Of a stretch of DNA of 35,375 nt, positions 1-7,971 are shown piece by piece (the first letter of the stretch is position 1; every line of letters starts with the position of its first letter). The translations under genes were made by a program, and so were the position numbers. The notes under the pieces were generated by a model. It did not search any database. It worked only from the letters and a program-made list of their open reading frames with translations, and was not told the DNA's origin. The stretch comes from CAVDRM01 sp963611355 (GTDB taxonomy: Bacteria > Bacillota > Clostridia > Christensenellales > Aristaeellaceae). The stretch lies in assembly GCA_963611355.1 (NCBI GenBank), contig CAVDRM010000026.1, positions 1 through 35,375 on the forward strand, given 5' to 3'.

Positions 1-82
1 TTCTTCCCCCCCGTGCCTTCCCGCTTTCCGCCTTCTGAATATCCCCGCGGGATTTCCGAAAGCGTCAGAAAGAGGGCAGCGC

Positions 83-898
83 TCAATTTCTCTTTTTCAA
101 AATCAGCTGGCTCAGCGCAACCAGCGCAAACACGGCGACGAGCATCACCGTGCAGAGCGCATTGACCTGCGCGGACACGCCGTAGCGCACGGAGGAATAG
201 ATTTTGAGCGGCAGGGTCGTCGTCTGTGCGCCGTTGACGAAAAAGCTGATGACGAAGTCATCCAGCGACATGGCCAAAGCAAGCAAAGCGCCGGACAGGA
301 CGGCGGGAGAAATCAGCGGCAGCGTGACCGTCAGAAACGCCCGCGACGGGGTCGCGCCCAAGTCCCGCGCTGCCTCCAGCAAAGCATCGTCCATTGTCGT
401 CAGGCGGCTCTTGACGATGATGAACACATACGGCACGCAGAATGTGATGTGCGCCAAAATCAGCGTCAATAAGCCGAAGGGCAGATTCAGCAGCGTAAAA
501 AGGGAGAGGAACGCGAGCCCCAGGATGATTTCGGGCAGCATGACGGGCAGCGTCATGATATTTTCCATCAGCCCCACGGCAGCCGAGCCCGCGGCGCCGA
601 AAAAGCCCTTCTTCGCCTTGCGCCGCGCCAGGCCGAGCGCGCCCAGCGTCCCCAATACGCAGGAGAAGAAGACGCTTACAAAGCCCACAAAAAGGCTCGT
701 GCGGAAGGCCTCGCCAAAGCCGCGCTCATCGTCAAAAAGCTGCGTGTACCATTGCAGGGAAAACCCCGTGAATGTGTTGGACGAGCGGGCGGTGTTGGCG
801 TTGAAGGAATACAGCGCCACCACCACGATGGGAAGGTACATTAAAATCAGCAGAAAGGCCAGATAGAACTTTTGAAAGAGGGTCGTTGAACGGCGCAT
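83..898 (-). CDS. potC: ABC transporter permease, spermidine/putrescine type (PotC-like)
   Basis: Inner-membrane permease of a binding-protein-dependent importer, 271 aa. Several hydrophobic segments are visible, starting with one at about residues 9-30. The cytoplasmic EAA loop that docks onto the ATPase is seen as EAARDLGATPSRAFLTVTLP, followed by a Pro-rich turn. Sequence and topology fit the PotC/PotI branch of the BPD_transp_1 family; the substrate (polyamine) is inferred from family resemblance only. The start is chosen at MRRSTT because a GGAGG site lies 6 bases upstream; an in-frame extension to 1159 would run through the repeat-like spacer. The other transporter subunits are not in the window. 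A substrate-binding protein would be expected just beyond the left edge. Confidence 0.85.
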   Translation of the reverse strand: MRRSTTLFQKFYLAFLLILMYLPIVVVALYSFNANTARSSNTFTGFSLQWYTQLFDDERGFGEAFRTSLFVGFVSVFFSCVLGTLGALGLARRKAKKGFFGAAGSAAVGLMENIMTLPVMLPEIILGLAFLSLFTLLNLPFGLLTLILAHITFCVPYVFIIVKSRLTTMDDALLEAARDLGATPSRAFLTVTLPLISPAVLSGALLALAMSLDDFVISFFVNGAQTTTLPLKIYSSVRYGVSAQVNALCTVMLVAVFALVALSQLILKKRN

Positions 899-1106
899 GA
901 CAGGCCTCCGAGCGAGCAGGCAGTGGTTAGTCATTAGTGGGCAGTGGTTAGTGGATAGAATCAAGAGTGGGGTGAAAAGCAGCTTTTCGTTATTTCTCAC
1001 GGAGGCGGTTGCTTCGCCGCAATCATAAAAAGCAGGTATCATGTTTCGGGCGGAGCAGGGGGCTTTTTCAAAAGGGACTCCGCCCCGCCGCTTGTCTTTT
1101 CCTTTT
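899..1106. repeat. Intergenic repeat-like spacer with direct repeats and a hairpin
   Basis: Non-coding spacer between the dipeptidase and permease genes. The 12-mer gcagtggttagt occurs at 920-931 and again at 941-952, with a related attagtgg between them. A long imperfect hairpin has outer arms gggcggag (1048-1055) and ctccgccc (1078-1085) and an inner CTTTT/AAAAG pairing. This composition resembles dispersed intergenic repeats of Clostridia, but only one copy is in this window, so its repeat status is an inference. Confidence 0.4.
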
Positions 1107-2009
1107 TTATCCCCGCGGGAAAACACGGTCGTAGTAGCGCAAGAGGTTTTGACCGGCAATGCCGGAAATTTCCGCGTCCGTCAGGCCGCGCCGCTGCAGC
1201 TGCTGAAGGAGCGCGGGCACATCGGCAGGCGTTTCAAGGCCGGGCACTTTGCATTCGATGCCGTCAAAATCCGAGCCGAAGCCCACCTTGCCCTCGCCGC
1301 CCAGCGACAGCATGTGCAGGATATGATTGACGACCGTATCAAGTGTCGCGTCCGCATCTTCTGAGAGAAAGTAAGGGTAAAAATTGACCCCGACATAGCC
1401 GCCCGCGCCGAAGAGGGCGCGGAGCTGCTCGTCGGTCAGATTGCGCGGATTGCCGCACAGCGCCTTGCAGCAGGAATGGGACGCAAGCGGGACGAGCCCC
1501 ATGTCCAATAAATCCCAGAACCCGCGCTCGTTCAGGTGCGATACGTCCGGCGCAATGCCGACCCGCGCCATCTCCCGCACCGCATCCCGTCCGAAGGGCT
1601 TCAGCCCCTTGCCCGTGTCGTGTCGGGCTGGCACGCCCAACCGATTCTCGTAATTCCAGACCGGAGCCGCCATGCGTACGCCCTTTTGCCGCCACGCGGC
1701 GACTGTGTCAATGCCGTCCTCCATGATTTCGCAGCCCTCGACAGACAGCATGAAGCGCGTCTCACCCTCGGCCGCGTCCCGCGGGTCATCGATGAGGCGA
1801 AAGCCTTCAGCCTTCAGCTTGTCCAGCTCCGCCAGCATCTTTCGATTGAACGCCATCACCTGCTCATGCTCGCCGCTGTCGCCCACGAACAGCGCCAGGG
1901 TCTGGAGGGAAATGCCGCCCTTTGCGAGCGTTTCCTTCGTCACATCCAGGGACGGCGCTCTCGATGCCAAGGCATAGAGGGTGTCCGCGTGGGTATCGCA
2001 AATCAGCAT
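1107..2009 (-). CDS. Membrane dipeptidase family protein (peptidase M19)
   Basis: Zinc-dependent dipeptidase of the M19/renal dipeptidase family, 300 aa, which hydrolyses dipeptides (LD, and often DL substrates in bacteria). The expected metal ligands are visible: HxD at H7 and D9, a bridging Glu in SVEG (E91), His in DVSH (H158) and SHS (H178), and the late GSDFDG motif (D247-D249). No signal peptide is apparent, so it is probably cytoplasmic. The start codon has a GAGG about 10 bases upstream. It lies only 12 bases downstream of the FRG-domain gene and is probably cotranscribed with it. Identification is firm; the natural substrate is unknown. Confidence 0.9.
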   Translation of the reverse strand: MLICDTHADTLYALASRAPSLDVTKETLAKGGISLQTLALFVGDSGEHEQVMAFNRKMLAELDKLKAEGFRLIDDPRDAAEGETRFMLSVEGCEIMEDGIDTVAAWRQKGVRMAAPVWNYENRLGVPARHDTGKGLKPFGRDAVREMARVGIAPDVSHLNERGFWDLLDMGLVPLASHSCCKALCGNPRNLTDEQLRALFGAGGYVGVNFYPYFLSEDADATLDTVVNHILHMLSLGGEGKVGFGSDFDGIECKVPGLETPADVPALLQQLQRRGLTDAEISGIAGQNLLRYYDRVFPRG

Positions 2010-2021
2010 ACAGGGTTCGCC

Positions 2022-2828
2022 TCAATCGTGATTTTGATTGTACTTGGGGCCGAGATTGGCATAGCGGCGGGTAATCCACTTGCAGATGCCGTCCAGCCCC
2101 GGATAAATCATGCGCTCCGAAATGTTGATGTAATCCAGCTTGTCACGGATCTCCAGCTTGACCTCCTTGGGAATGACGAGCTTTTTGAAGCCCGCGTCCA
2201 AATTGGGCAGCTGGTCAATGCACACGGTCGGGTCGGTCGTGACGGAAAAGAGGGCGTACTGGTTGGCGATGCGGTTGACCGCGCTGGCGGGCTCAAAGAA
2301 AAAGGCAAACGGCGCGTCCGAAAGCACGCTCAGATCCTCAAAGGTGTTGCCGACACGGTCCAGCATTTCCATCGTGAAAATGCGGCCGCGCTCGTTTTCC
2401 AGCATGACGTTCAGCTTTTCCGGAAGCTGCGCGTTGACCGTCTCGATGTCGGCACACCAGATGGCGCCGTCCAAGCCGTAGGCATCGACATCCTCGGTCG
2501 CAAAGTGCGCCGCAACGAGCGGTGAATATGTCCAGTCGAGCAGGCGTGTCGGCAGTCCGAACTGCTGCGCCATCGCCAGGGTCTGCCAAAAATTGGTGAC
2601 ATGCGCCAGGTCCGCATAGCCGTACTTCTTGAACGAACGAAGCATCTGCTTTTCGAGCTTTAAATCATGCGCACAGGCACGGTTCAGAGAAGGAATCAGC
2701 CCCCAGGTCTTGTCCGCCACGCCGCGGTACACCCGATTGTCCCGATAGCGGCGGATGGCGGGGTCCCAGACGTCGGAAAACACCTCGGCCTGCAATTCGT
2801 TAAAGCTGTGGATGACGACCTCCTGCAT
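2022..2828 (-). CDS. FRG domain-containing protein
   Basis: Protein of 268 aa with the FRG domain signature: YRG at residues 34-36 in the first part, then GLPTRLLDWT at 91-100 followed by the helix SPLVAAHFA. FRG proteins are widespread in bacteria and phages. Their biochemical role is not established, although several occur in toxin or defence settings. No signal peptide or membrane segment is seen. The start is preceded closely by AAGGAG. A promoter with TATAAT lies upstream, divergent from deoD. The dipeptidase gene follows after 12 bases, suggesting a two-gene unit. Function is not assigned. Confidence 0.8.
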   Translation of the reverse strand: MQEVVIHSFNELQAEVFSDVWDPAIRRYRDNRVYRGVADKTWGLIPSLNRACAHDLKLEKQMLRSFKKYGYADLAHVTNFWQTLAMAQQFGLPTRLLDWTYSPLVAAHFATEDVDAYGLDGAIWCADIETVNAQLPEKLNVMLENERGRIFTMEMLDRVGNTFEDLSVLSDAPFAFFFEPASAVNRIANQYALFSVTTDPTVCIDQLPNLDAGFKKLVIPKEVKLEIRDKLDYINISERMIYPGLDGICKWITRRYANLGPKYNQNHD

Positions 2829-2851
2829 ACTCCTTCAACACCTCAGCTTTC

Positions 2852-2880
2852 ATTATAATGGAAAAGTTCTTGAAAGTAAA
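2852..2880 (-). promoter_or_regulatory. Predicted sigma-A promoter of the FRG-dipeptidase unit
   Basis: On the minus strand, TTTACT (2875-2880) is separated by 17 bases from a perfect TATAAT (2852-2857). It sits about 25 bases in front of the FRG gene start. Its -35 box shares bases with the opposing deoD promoter. Confidence 0.6.
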
Positions 2881-2898
2881 GCAACGATGTGGTATCCT
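2870..2898 (+). promoter_or_regulatory. Predicted sigma-A promoter of deoD
   Basis: TTGAAA (2870-2875), a 17-base spacer and TATCCT (2893-2898), about 60 bases before the deoD start. It overlaps the -35 region of the divergent FRG-gene promoter, so both cannot be occupied fully at once. Confidence 0.5.
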
Positions 2899-2959
2899 TG
2901 AGGTAAATTACGCGGGCTTTTTCGGCGCCTGCAAACCATCTGCAAGGAGGGCTTTTTTC

Positions 2960-3658
2960 ATGGCGACACTGCATAATACGGCGGAAAAGGGCGACTTTGC
3001 CCGTACCGTGCTGATGCCCGGCGACCCGCTGCGGGCGAAATTCATTGCGGAGACCTATCTGGAAAACCGAAGGCTGGTCAACAATGTGCGCGGCATTCAG
3101 GGCTATACGGGCGAATATAAGGGCAAGCGCGTGTCCGTCATGGCCTCCGGCATGGGCATGCCCTCCATCGGCATTTATTCCTATGAGCTGTTTCATATGT
3201 ATGATGTGGAGAACATCATCCGCGTCGGCTCGGCCGGACTGATTGACCCGAATCTTAAAATCCGCTCCGTGGTCGCGTCCATGAGCGCGTACTCCAATTC
3301 GGCCTACGGAGACCAGTACGGCTTCCGCGGAAACTTAGGCCCCTGCGCATCCTATGACCTGCTCTCCCGCGCCGTGGAAGCGGCGAAGCGGCTGAACGTC
3401 ACCATGGCCGTCGGCCCGACCTATTCGTCCGATACCTTCTATGATGAGCGCAGCCAGCTGGATGTGCTGCAGAAGCTGCACGTCCTTGCCATCGAAATGG
3501 AGGCGTACGCGCTGTATCTGAACGCCGCCCGCGCCGGCAAAAACGCCTTGGCGCTGCTCACCATCTCGGATAACCCCTACACCGGCGAAAGCTGCACCCC
3601 GCAGGAGGTGCGCGAGACCTTCACGCAGATGATGGAAATCGCCCTGGAGATAGCATGA
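2960..3658 (+). CDS. deoD: Purine nucleoside phosphorylase, DeoD type
   Basis: Phosphorolysis of purine (deoxy)nucleosides to base and (deoxy)ribose-1-phosphate in nucleoside salvage. At 232 aa it has the length of the hexameric DeoD family. Visible signatures are the phosphate-binding GDPLRAK (about 21-27), the ASGMGMPS loop (62-69), the IRVGSAG stretch, an EMEAYALY substrate region, and SDNPYTG, which supplies the catalytic Asp. The start ATG at 2960 follows AAGGAGG by 9 bases; the longer in-frame ORF from 2858 would lie over the promoter. The stop overlaps the start of the DUF523 gene by ATGA, indicating translational coupling. Confidence 0.96.
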   Translation: MATLHNTAEKGDFARTVLMPGDPLRAKFIAETYLENRRLVNNVRGIQGYTGEYKGKRVSVMASGMGMPSIGIYSYELFHMYDVENIIRVGSAGLIDPNLKIRSVVASMSAYSNSAYGDQYGFRGNLGPCASYDLLSRAVEAAKRLNVTMAVGPTYSSDTFYDERSQLDVLQKLHVLAIEMEAYALYLNAARAGKNALALLTISDNPYTGESCTPQEVRETFTQMMEIALEIA

Positions 3659-4086
3659 CAATCCTTGTTTCCGCGTGTCTGCTCGGCCTCCCCTGCCGCT
3701 ATGACGGGAAGGTGAAAAGCTGCCCCGCCGTGCTGCGCCTTGCGCAAAAGCATACGCTGATTCCCGTCTGTCCAGAACAGATGGGCGGGCTGCCGACCCC
3801 GCGTGTGCCGAGCGAGCGGCAGGGCGGGCGCGTCATGAGCAGGGACGGCGCGGACAATACCGCCGCGTTTCGGCGCGGCGCCCGGTGTGCGCTGGATATT
3901 GCGCGGCTCACGGGCTGTCAGACGGCCGTTCTCCGCGCCAAAAGCCCCTCCTGCGGCTGCGGGAAAATCTATGACGGCACATTTTCGGGGACGCTGACGG
4001 ACGGAAACGGCGTCACGGCGGAGCTGCTGCTGCAAAACGGGCTTCGGGTGATAAGCGACGACGGCTCCGAAATCAAAAATCTGTAG
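3655..4086 (+). CDS. DUF523 family protein
   Basis: Small 143-aa protein of the DUF523 family. It has the characteristic N-terminus ILVSACLLGLPCRYDG, a CPEQMGGLPTPR motif and the Cys-rich KSPSCGCG segment. The conserved cysteines suggest metal or cluster binding, but the family has no settled function. The gene overlaps deoD by 4 bases (ATGA), so the two are cotranscribed and coupled. A link to nucleoside salvage is possible from context but unproven. Confidence 0.88.
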   Translation: MTILVSACLLGLPCRYDGKVKSCPAVLRLAQKHTLIPVCPEQMGGLPTPRVPSERQGGRVMSRDGADNTAAFRRGARCALDIARLTGCQTAVLRAKSPSCGCGKIYDGTFSGTLTDGNGVTAELLLQNGLRVISDDGSEIKNL

Positions 4087-4195
4087 CTGCGGGATAAAAA
4101 CGCTTCCGCCTTCCGTTATTTATGGTGCAGGCGTCTCACGCATCGGGCGCTTGCGCGGGAAACGGAAGCCTTCCCGCAGAAAGGAGTATATCGAT

Positions 4196-5239
4196 ATGAA
4201 AAAACTGTCGGCGCTTTTGCTGATTCTCTGCCTGTGCTGCTCCTGTGCCCTGGCCGCCCCCGTGCGCGATGCGCGGGACATGGCCGTGGAAGAGGACGGC
4301 AACCTGTCCGCGCTGGTCTCTCTGATGGGCGGCGCGGTGCTGATGCGGGATGTTGCCTCCCTGTCTGCCGGCGAAACGCCGTCTCAGCCGCTGGTCGAGG
4401 GCGCATTGCTGCTGGGGCTGTTCCGCTTTGTCCTGCCGCGGGTGGACGAGCAGCCGCTGGACGATGTGGAGACCGTCCCGGTGGATATTCTGAAAACCTA
4501 TTACAAGGATTTATTTGCATCCGGCGAATTTGAGGCTTGGGATGCGCCGCAGTGCCCCTGCATCACGCGCACGGACGGCAGCGCCTTTTCCTTTGATTTT
4601 TCCGATTTGGAGGACGACAGCTACGGCGGCGCGAAGATTTACGAAATCACGAAAAGCGGGAATGATTTGATTGTCAGAGCCGACCTTTATTCCAGCATCG
4701 GCAATGAGGGCGTTCCGGCGGGCGATGTGCCCCAGAGCGTGCTGTTCTGGGAATCGGGCATGACGCTTGAATTACAGCCGTCCTCTGCCTCGCGCTTTGG
4801 CTATCAGGTGGTTTCGCTGACAACGACGCCCGCCTATGAAAGCGGCGCGTTCAGCGAATGGAACGTTACCGAGGGCGAAGGCTACAGCATGTCTCTTCCG
4901 CAGATGCTTGAGGATAAGGGCGGTAATGTTTATCAGAGCGCGGACGGCCTTGTCACGCTGCGCGTGGAGGCCATCACGGATACCCGCTCCGACAGGCTGA
5001 GCTATTATTTGGAGCAGTATCAGAGCGGCCATACTGATGCGCGGGTGCTGGCGGAGGCCGATATGGGCTATTTCACCGGCGAAACGGACGGCGAGTATAC
5101 CATCTGCTTTGCTAATGAGTACAGCGACAGCGTGTACCGCCTGATACTGACCTTCCCTGCGGAGCGTCAGGCCGAGTTTTCCTTCTACGGGGAGATTATC
5201 CGCAATTCCTTTTACGGCTACGGCTTGGCCATGGGCTGA
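4196..5239 (+). CDS. Secreted protein of unknown function
   Basis: Predicted exported protein of 347 aa. A short basic start (MKK) is followed by a hydrophobic Cys-rich stretch, LLILCLCCSCALAA, typical of a type I signal peptide with a probable AxA cleavage near residue 20. The mature part is acidic. Its last 120 residues (from about SEWNVTEGEGYSMSLP) carry alternating strands ending in RLILTFPAERQAEF, which loosely recalls PsbP/DcrB-like folds; that is only an impression. AAGGAG lies 10 bases before the chosen ATG. It is followed after 94 bases by a secreted phosphodiester glycosidase in the same direction. I do not recognise a named family. Confidence 0.75.
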   Translation: MKKLSALLLILCLCCSCALAAPVRDARDMAVEEDGNLSALVSLMGGAVLMRDVASLSAGETPSQPLVEGALLLGLFRFVLPRVDEQPLDDVETVPVDILKTYYKDLFASGEFEAWDAPQCPCITRTDGSAFSFDFSDLEDDSYGGAKIYEITKSGNDLIVRADLYSSIGNEGVPAGDVPQSVLFWESGMTLELQPSSASRFGYQVVSLTTTPAYESGAFSEWNVTEGEGYSMSLPQMLEDKGGNVYQSADGLVTLRVEAITDTRSDRLSYYLEQYQSGHTDARVLAEADMGYFTGETDGEYTICFANEYSDSVYRLILTFPAERQAEFSFYGEIIRNSFYGYGLAMG

Positions 5240-5333
5240 CGCCCTGCTTGCCGATATTTCATCTCCATTCAATCTTTTTCTTCCGTTCTTCGTCTAATCT
5301 ATCGGAACATATCAGAAAGGAACGATACCCGCC

Positions 5334-6194
5334 ATGAAAAAGCCGCTGTGTCTGCTGCTCGCGCTGGTGCTGCTCTGTGCCTGCCTGCCCGCCCTTGCCG
5401 AGGACTTTGTCTGGGGACAAGACCCGCTGTGCTTTGACGGCACGCCGGATTTCGCCTATGACGACAGCTCCACTCCAAACGGCCATCTGAAAATCAACAT
5501 TAAAAAATTTCAGGACGGCACGAAGCTGGTCTACTATGTCTGCGATATTCAGGTATCCTCGCCGGATGCGCTGATGACCGCTTTTTACAACGACAAGAAG
5601 GTCTCCGCGACCGGCCTGATGGAGGATATTGCGCAGGCAAACGGCGCTGTTCTGGCGGTCAACTGCGACTTTTGCGGCGACCATACCTCCGGCGTCATCA
5701 TCCGAAACGGCAAGCTCTACCGCGCCAACAAGACCAACAAGCTGGATATGCTCATCATCGACAAGAACGGCGATTTTTCCCTGCACTACGACCGCTCCAA
5801 GGACGACCCCCAGCAGCTTGCGCAGGAGCTTTTGGATAAGGGCGTGATGCAGACCATCGAGTTCGGCCCCGCGCTGGTGGAAAACGGTCAGGCGCTGCCT
5901 TTGGACAACAAGACCCACGTCATCTCCACTCGCTCTACCCAGCTTGAGCCGCGCACGGCCATCGGCCAAATCGGGAAGCTGCATTACATCATCATCATGG
6001 TGGAAGGCCGCCGCGAAGGATACTCCGACGGCATCTCCCTGCAGGGGCTGCAGCAGCTTTTCCTGCAATACGGTGCGCAGACCGCTATCAACCTGGACGG
6101 CGGCGGCTCGGCCAAGCTGTACTTCTACAATCAGGTCATCAACCGTCCCTCCAGCCCGACCAGACAGGTGTCTGACGCGCTGATTTTCAAATAA
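5334..6194 (+). CDS. Secreted phosphodiester glycosidase family protein (NAGPA domain)
   Basis: Exported 286-aa protein with signal peptide MKKPLCLLLALVLLCACLPA. The mature part matches the phosphodiester glycosidase family (NAGPA, named after the uncovering enzyme that removes GlcNAc from phosphodiester-linked sugars). Visible family features are AVNCDFCG, the GPALVENGQ segment, an R-TAIGQ motif, and the C-terminal AINLDGGGSAKLYF, where the conserved D-G-G lies. In Firmicutes these proteins act at the envelope; the exact substrate is unknown. A strong terminator follows directly. Two more divergent members of this family lie at 12.1-14.0 kb. Confidence 0.88.
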   Translation: MKKPLCLLLALVLLCACLPALAEDFVWGQDPLCFDGTPDFAYDDSSTPNGHLKINIKKFQDGTKLVYYVCDIQVSSPDALMTAFYNDKKVSATGLMEDIAQANGAVLAVNCDFCGDHTSGVIIRNGKLYRANKTNKLDMLIIDKNGDFSLHYDRSKDDPQQLAQELLDKGVMQTIEFGPALVENGQALPLDNKTHVISTRSTQLEPRTAIGQIGKLHYIIIMVEGRREGYSDGISLQGLQQLFLQYGAQTAINLDGGGSAKLYFYNQVINRPSSPTRQVSDALIFK

Positions 6195-6208
6195 TGCGCT
6201 TCACCGAC

Positions 6209-6237
6209 AAAGAAGGCTCCCGGCGAGCCTTCTTTTT
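6209..6237 (+). terminator. Rho-independent terminator after the glycosidase gene
   Basis: Stem aaagaaggctc (6209-6219) pairs fully with gagccttcttt (6225-6235) around a 5-base loop, ending in a T-run. It sits 15 bases after the stop codon. Confidence 0.9.
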
Positions 6238-6334
6238 GCATAGGGAAGACCGCCGAGCGCCGGCATAAAATCCCGCGTTTCGCTTGTGTTTTTCAAAAGG
6301 CATGATAGAATATATCGATGAAGCAAGTATCAAT

Positions 6335-6392
6335 CAGCCTGACAAAGAAGCCGCATTGCGAGATGGCCATATGTGGCTTCTTTGTCAGGCTG
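6335..6392. repeat. Long inverted repeat (22-bp arms) in a gene-free spacer
   Basis: Arms at 6335-6356 and 6371-6392 are complementary over 22 bases with a single G/T wobble, around a 14-base loop. The core sequence is gacaaagaagcc and its complement. There is no T-run on either side, so it is not a normal terminator, and it lies 36 bases downstream of the minus-strand kinase stop codon. It could be a REP/MITE-like unit or a transcript 3'-end structure. No second copy is in the window. Confidence 0.6.
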
Positions 6393-6428
6393 CGCGGGTG
6401 TGTATTCGGCAAAGAATACGCTCCCGCT

Positions 6429-6995
6429 TTATGATTCGTTTCCGAACATAAAATCGCAGCTTTCCCGCACCCGGCAGGCTTGAAAATAATATTCTTCCTT
6501 CGGTATCCAAAGCGTTTGAAAGGCATCGACAAGCGCGGGATTTCGCCGCCTGAGCCGTGCGAGCTGTTCTTCTCCGGAGATGTCGAGAAAGACACGCAGG
6601 TCGTACAGAGCCCTGATTCGCGGATGGCAGGCATACGAGCCTTCCACTATGATGCACTGTGCCGGGTTCAGGTGCTGAGACGGCAGAAATCTGTCGGCAT
6701 GGCAGTCATACGGGCGATAGACGGCCTCCCTGCCGTCCGAAAGCGGCAGCAATACCTCCCGCCTCAGCCGCTCGATGTCCATATGGCCGGCCGGCTGCTG
6801 TTCGCCGTCCGCCGTCCGCCTTGCAAACGGCAGATAAAAATCGTCCGTATGAACGATGCCGCACCGCCCGTCCAACGCAAGGCGCAGTTTTTCCGCCAGC
6901 GTTGTTTTTCCAGCGGCGCAGCGCCCGTCAATGGCAAGCAGCAGCGACTTTTCCGCCCGCATGAGATATGAAAGCAAAAAATCAAAGGTCTCCAT
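6429..6995 (-). CDS. Uridine kinase-like P-loop NTPase
   Basis: Cytosolic P-loop kinase-like protein of 188 aa. The Walker A motif GRCAAGKTT lies at about residues 24-32, HTDDFYLP follows as the substrate/metal region, and IIVEGSYACHP resembles the VEG motif of uridine kinases. The overall order fits the uridine kinase/phosphoribulokinase superfamily, but the C-terminus is shorter than in Udk and the substrate is uncertain. A true Udk is present at 11.4 kb. The start at 6995 is supported by GAGGAG 5 bases upstream. It follows the DUF554 gene by 8 bases, so the two form an operon. Confidence 0.8.
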   Translation of the reverse strand: METFDFLLSYLMRAEKSLLLAIDGRCAAGKTTLAEKLRLALDGRCGIVHTDDFYLPFARRTADGEQQPAGHMDIERLRREVLLPLSDGREAVYRPYDCHADRFLPSQHLNPAQCIIVEGSYACHPRIRALYDLRVFLDISGEEQLARLRRRNPALVDAFQTLWIPKEEYYFQACRVRESCDFMFGNES

Positions 6996-7003
6996 TGCGC
7001 TCC

Positions 7004-7723
7004 TCAAAACGGCAGATAGGCGGCGGCAACAGCCAGCAAAACGGCGGGCAGCATATTCGCCACGCTCAATTTTTTGCCCCATACAAGATTGATGCCGATG
7101 CAGAAAATCAAGATCGAGCCGATCATGGACAGATAAGCGACAGCCGTTTCCGTCATGACGGGCGAAACGAGCCGCGCCAGCAGCGTGATGCTGCCTTCAA
7201 ACGCAAAAACGGGAACGGCGGAAAAGGCGCAGCCCGCCCCCAGCGAGGAGCTCATCACGGCAATGATGATAAAGTCTATCACGGATTTGACCGCCAGGGT
7301 GGAATAATCGTGCAGCAGCCCGTCCCGAATTGCGCCCACGATGGCCATCGCGCCGATGGAAACCGTCAGCGAGGCCGTCACGAACGCATGGACAAAGCCA
7401 GCGTCCGAGCCGTTGCCCGTTTTTTGTTTCAGCCATTCGCCGAAGCGCTCGAAGCCCCGCTCGATGCCGATGATTTCGCCGAAGACAGTGCCGATGGCCA
7501 GGCAAAGCACCACCAGCATGGACTGCCCGCTGCTGATGCCGCCGTCCTTCACGCACAGCATCCCCTCCATCGCGCCGGCCATGCCGATAAACAGCACGCT
7601 GATGCCGCACGCCCTGCTCAATGCCTCCTGCTGACTGCTTTTGAACAGCCTGCCCGTCCAATGCCCGACCAGCCCGCCCACCACAATGACGGCGCTGTTG
7701 ATGATAGTCCCCAGTCCGAACAT
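7004..7723 (-). CDS. DUF554 family membrane protein
   Basis: Integral membrane protein of 239 aa with about six or seven hydrophobic segments. The N-terminus GTIINSAVIVVGGLVG is typical of the DUF554 (YdfK/YqgA-like) family. A second signature is the internal QSMLVVLCLAIGTVFGEIIG segment. The transported substrate or role of the family is unknown. The start at 7723 fits the family N-terminus; the extension to 7786 adds basic, non-homologous residues. It is the first gene of a two-gene minus-strand unit with the downstream kinase-like gene. Confidence 0.88.
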   Translation of the reverse strand: MFGLGTIINSAVIVVGGLVGHWTGRLFKSSQQEALSRACGISVLFIGMAGAMEGMLCVKDGGISSGQSMLVVLCLAIGTVFGEIIGIERGFERFGEWLKQKTGNGSDAGFVHAFVTASLTVSIGAMAIVGAIRDGLLHDYSTLAVKSVIDFIIIAVMSSSLGAGCAFSAVPVFAFEGSITLLARLVSPVMTETAVAYLSMIGSILIFCIGINLVWGKKLSVANMLPAVLLAVAAAYLPF

Positions 7724-7971
7724 ACCGCCGCACTTCCTTCCGCAAAATATGCCCCCGATTATAGCATGACGGCGGAAAAATCTCAATCATGAATGTACGG
7801 GAAAGAGCTGCCCCCTTCAAGCCCAATCATTCATAATACTTCTGTGGGGGCTCTTCTTTGCGCATGCCTGTGTCCTGTGTTTTCCATGAAAAAAATTCTC
7901 CATCGGCGAATTATTGCTGAGTACATTTGGCGGCATTAAACGCTGCACGATGCTGATGGAGAAGAGCAGCC

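Noticed and set aside
6968..7792. Plus-strand frame opposite the DUF554 gene
   Set aside because: It is rich in His, Gln, Asp and Ala, as expected for the reverse of a membrane protein gene, and has no start signal.
7802..7860. Possible terminator hairpin before the broken ABC gene
   Set aside because: The arms pair only with a 3-base bulge and the loop is about 30 bases, with a poor T-run.
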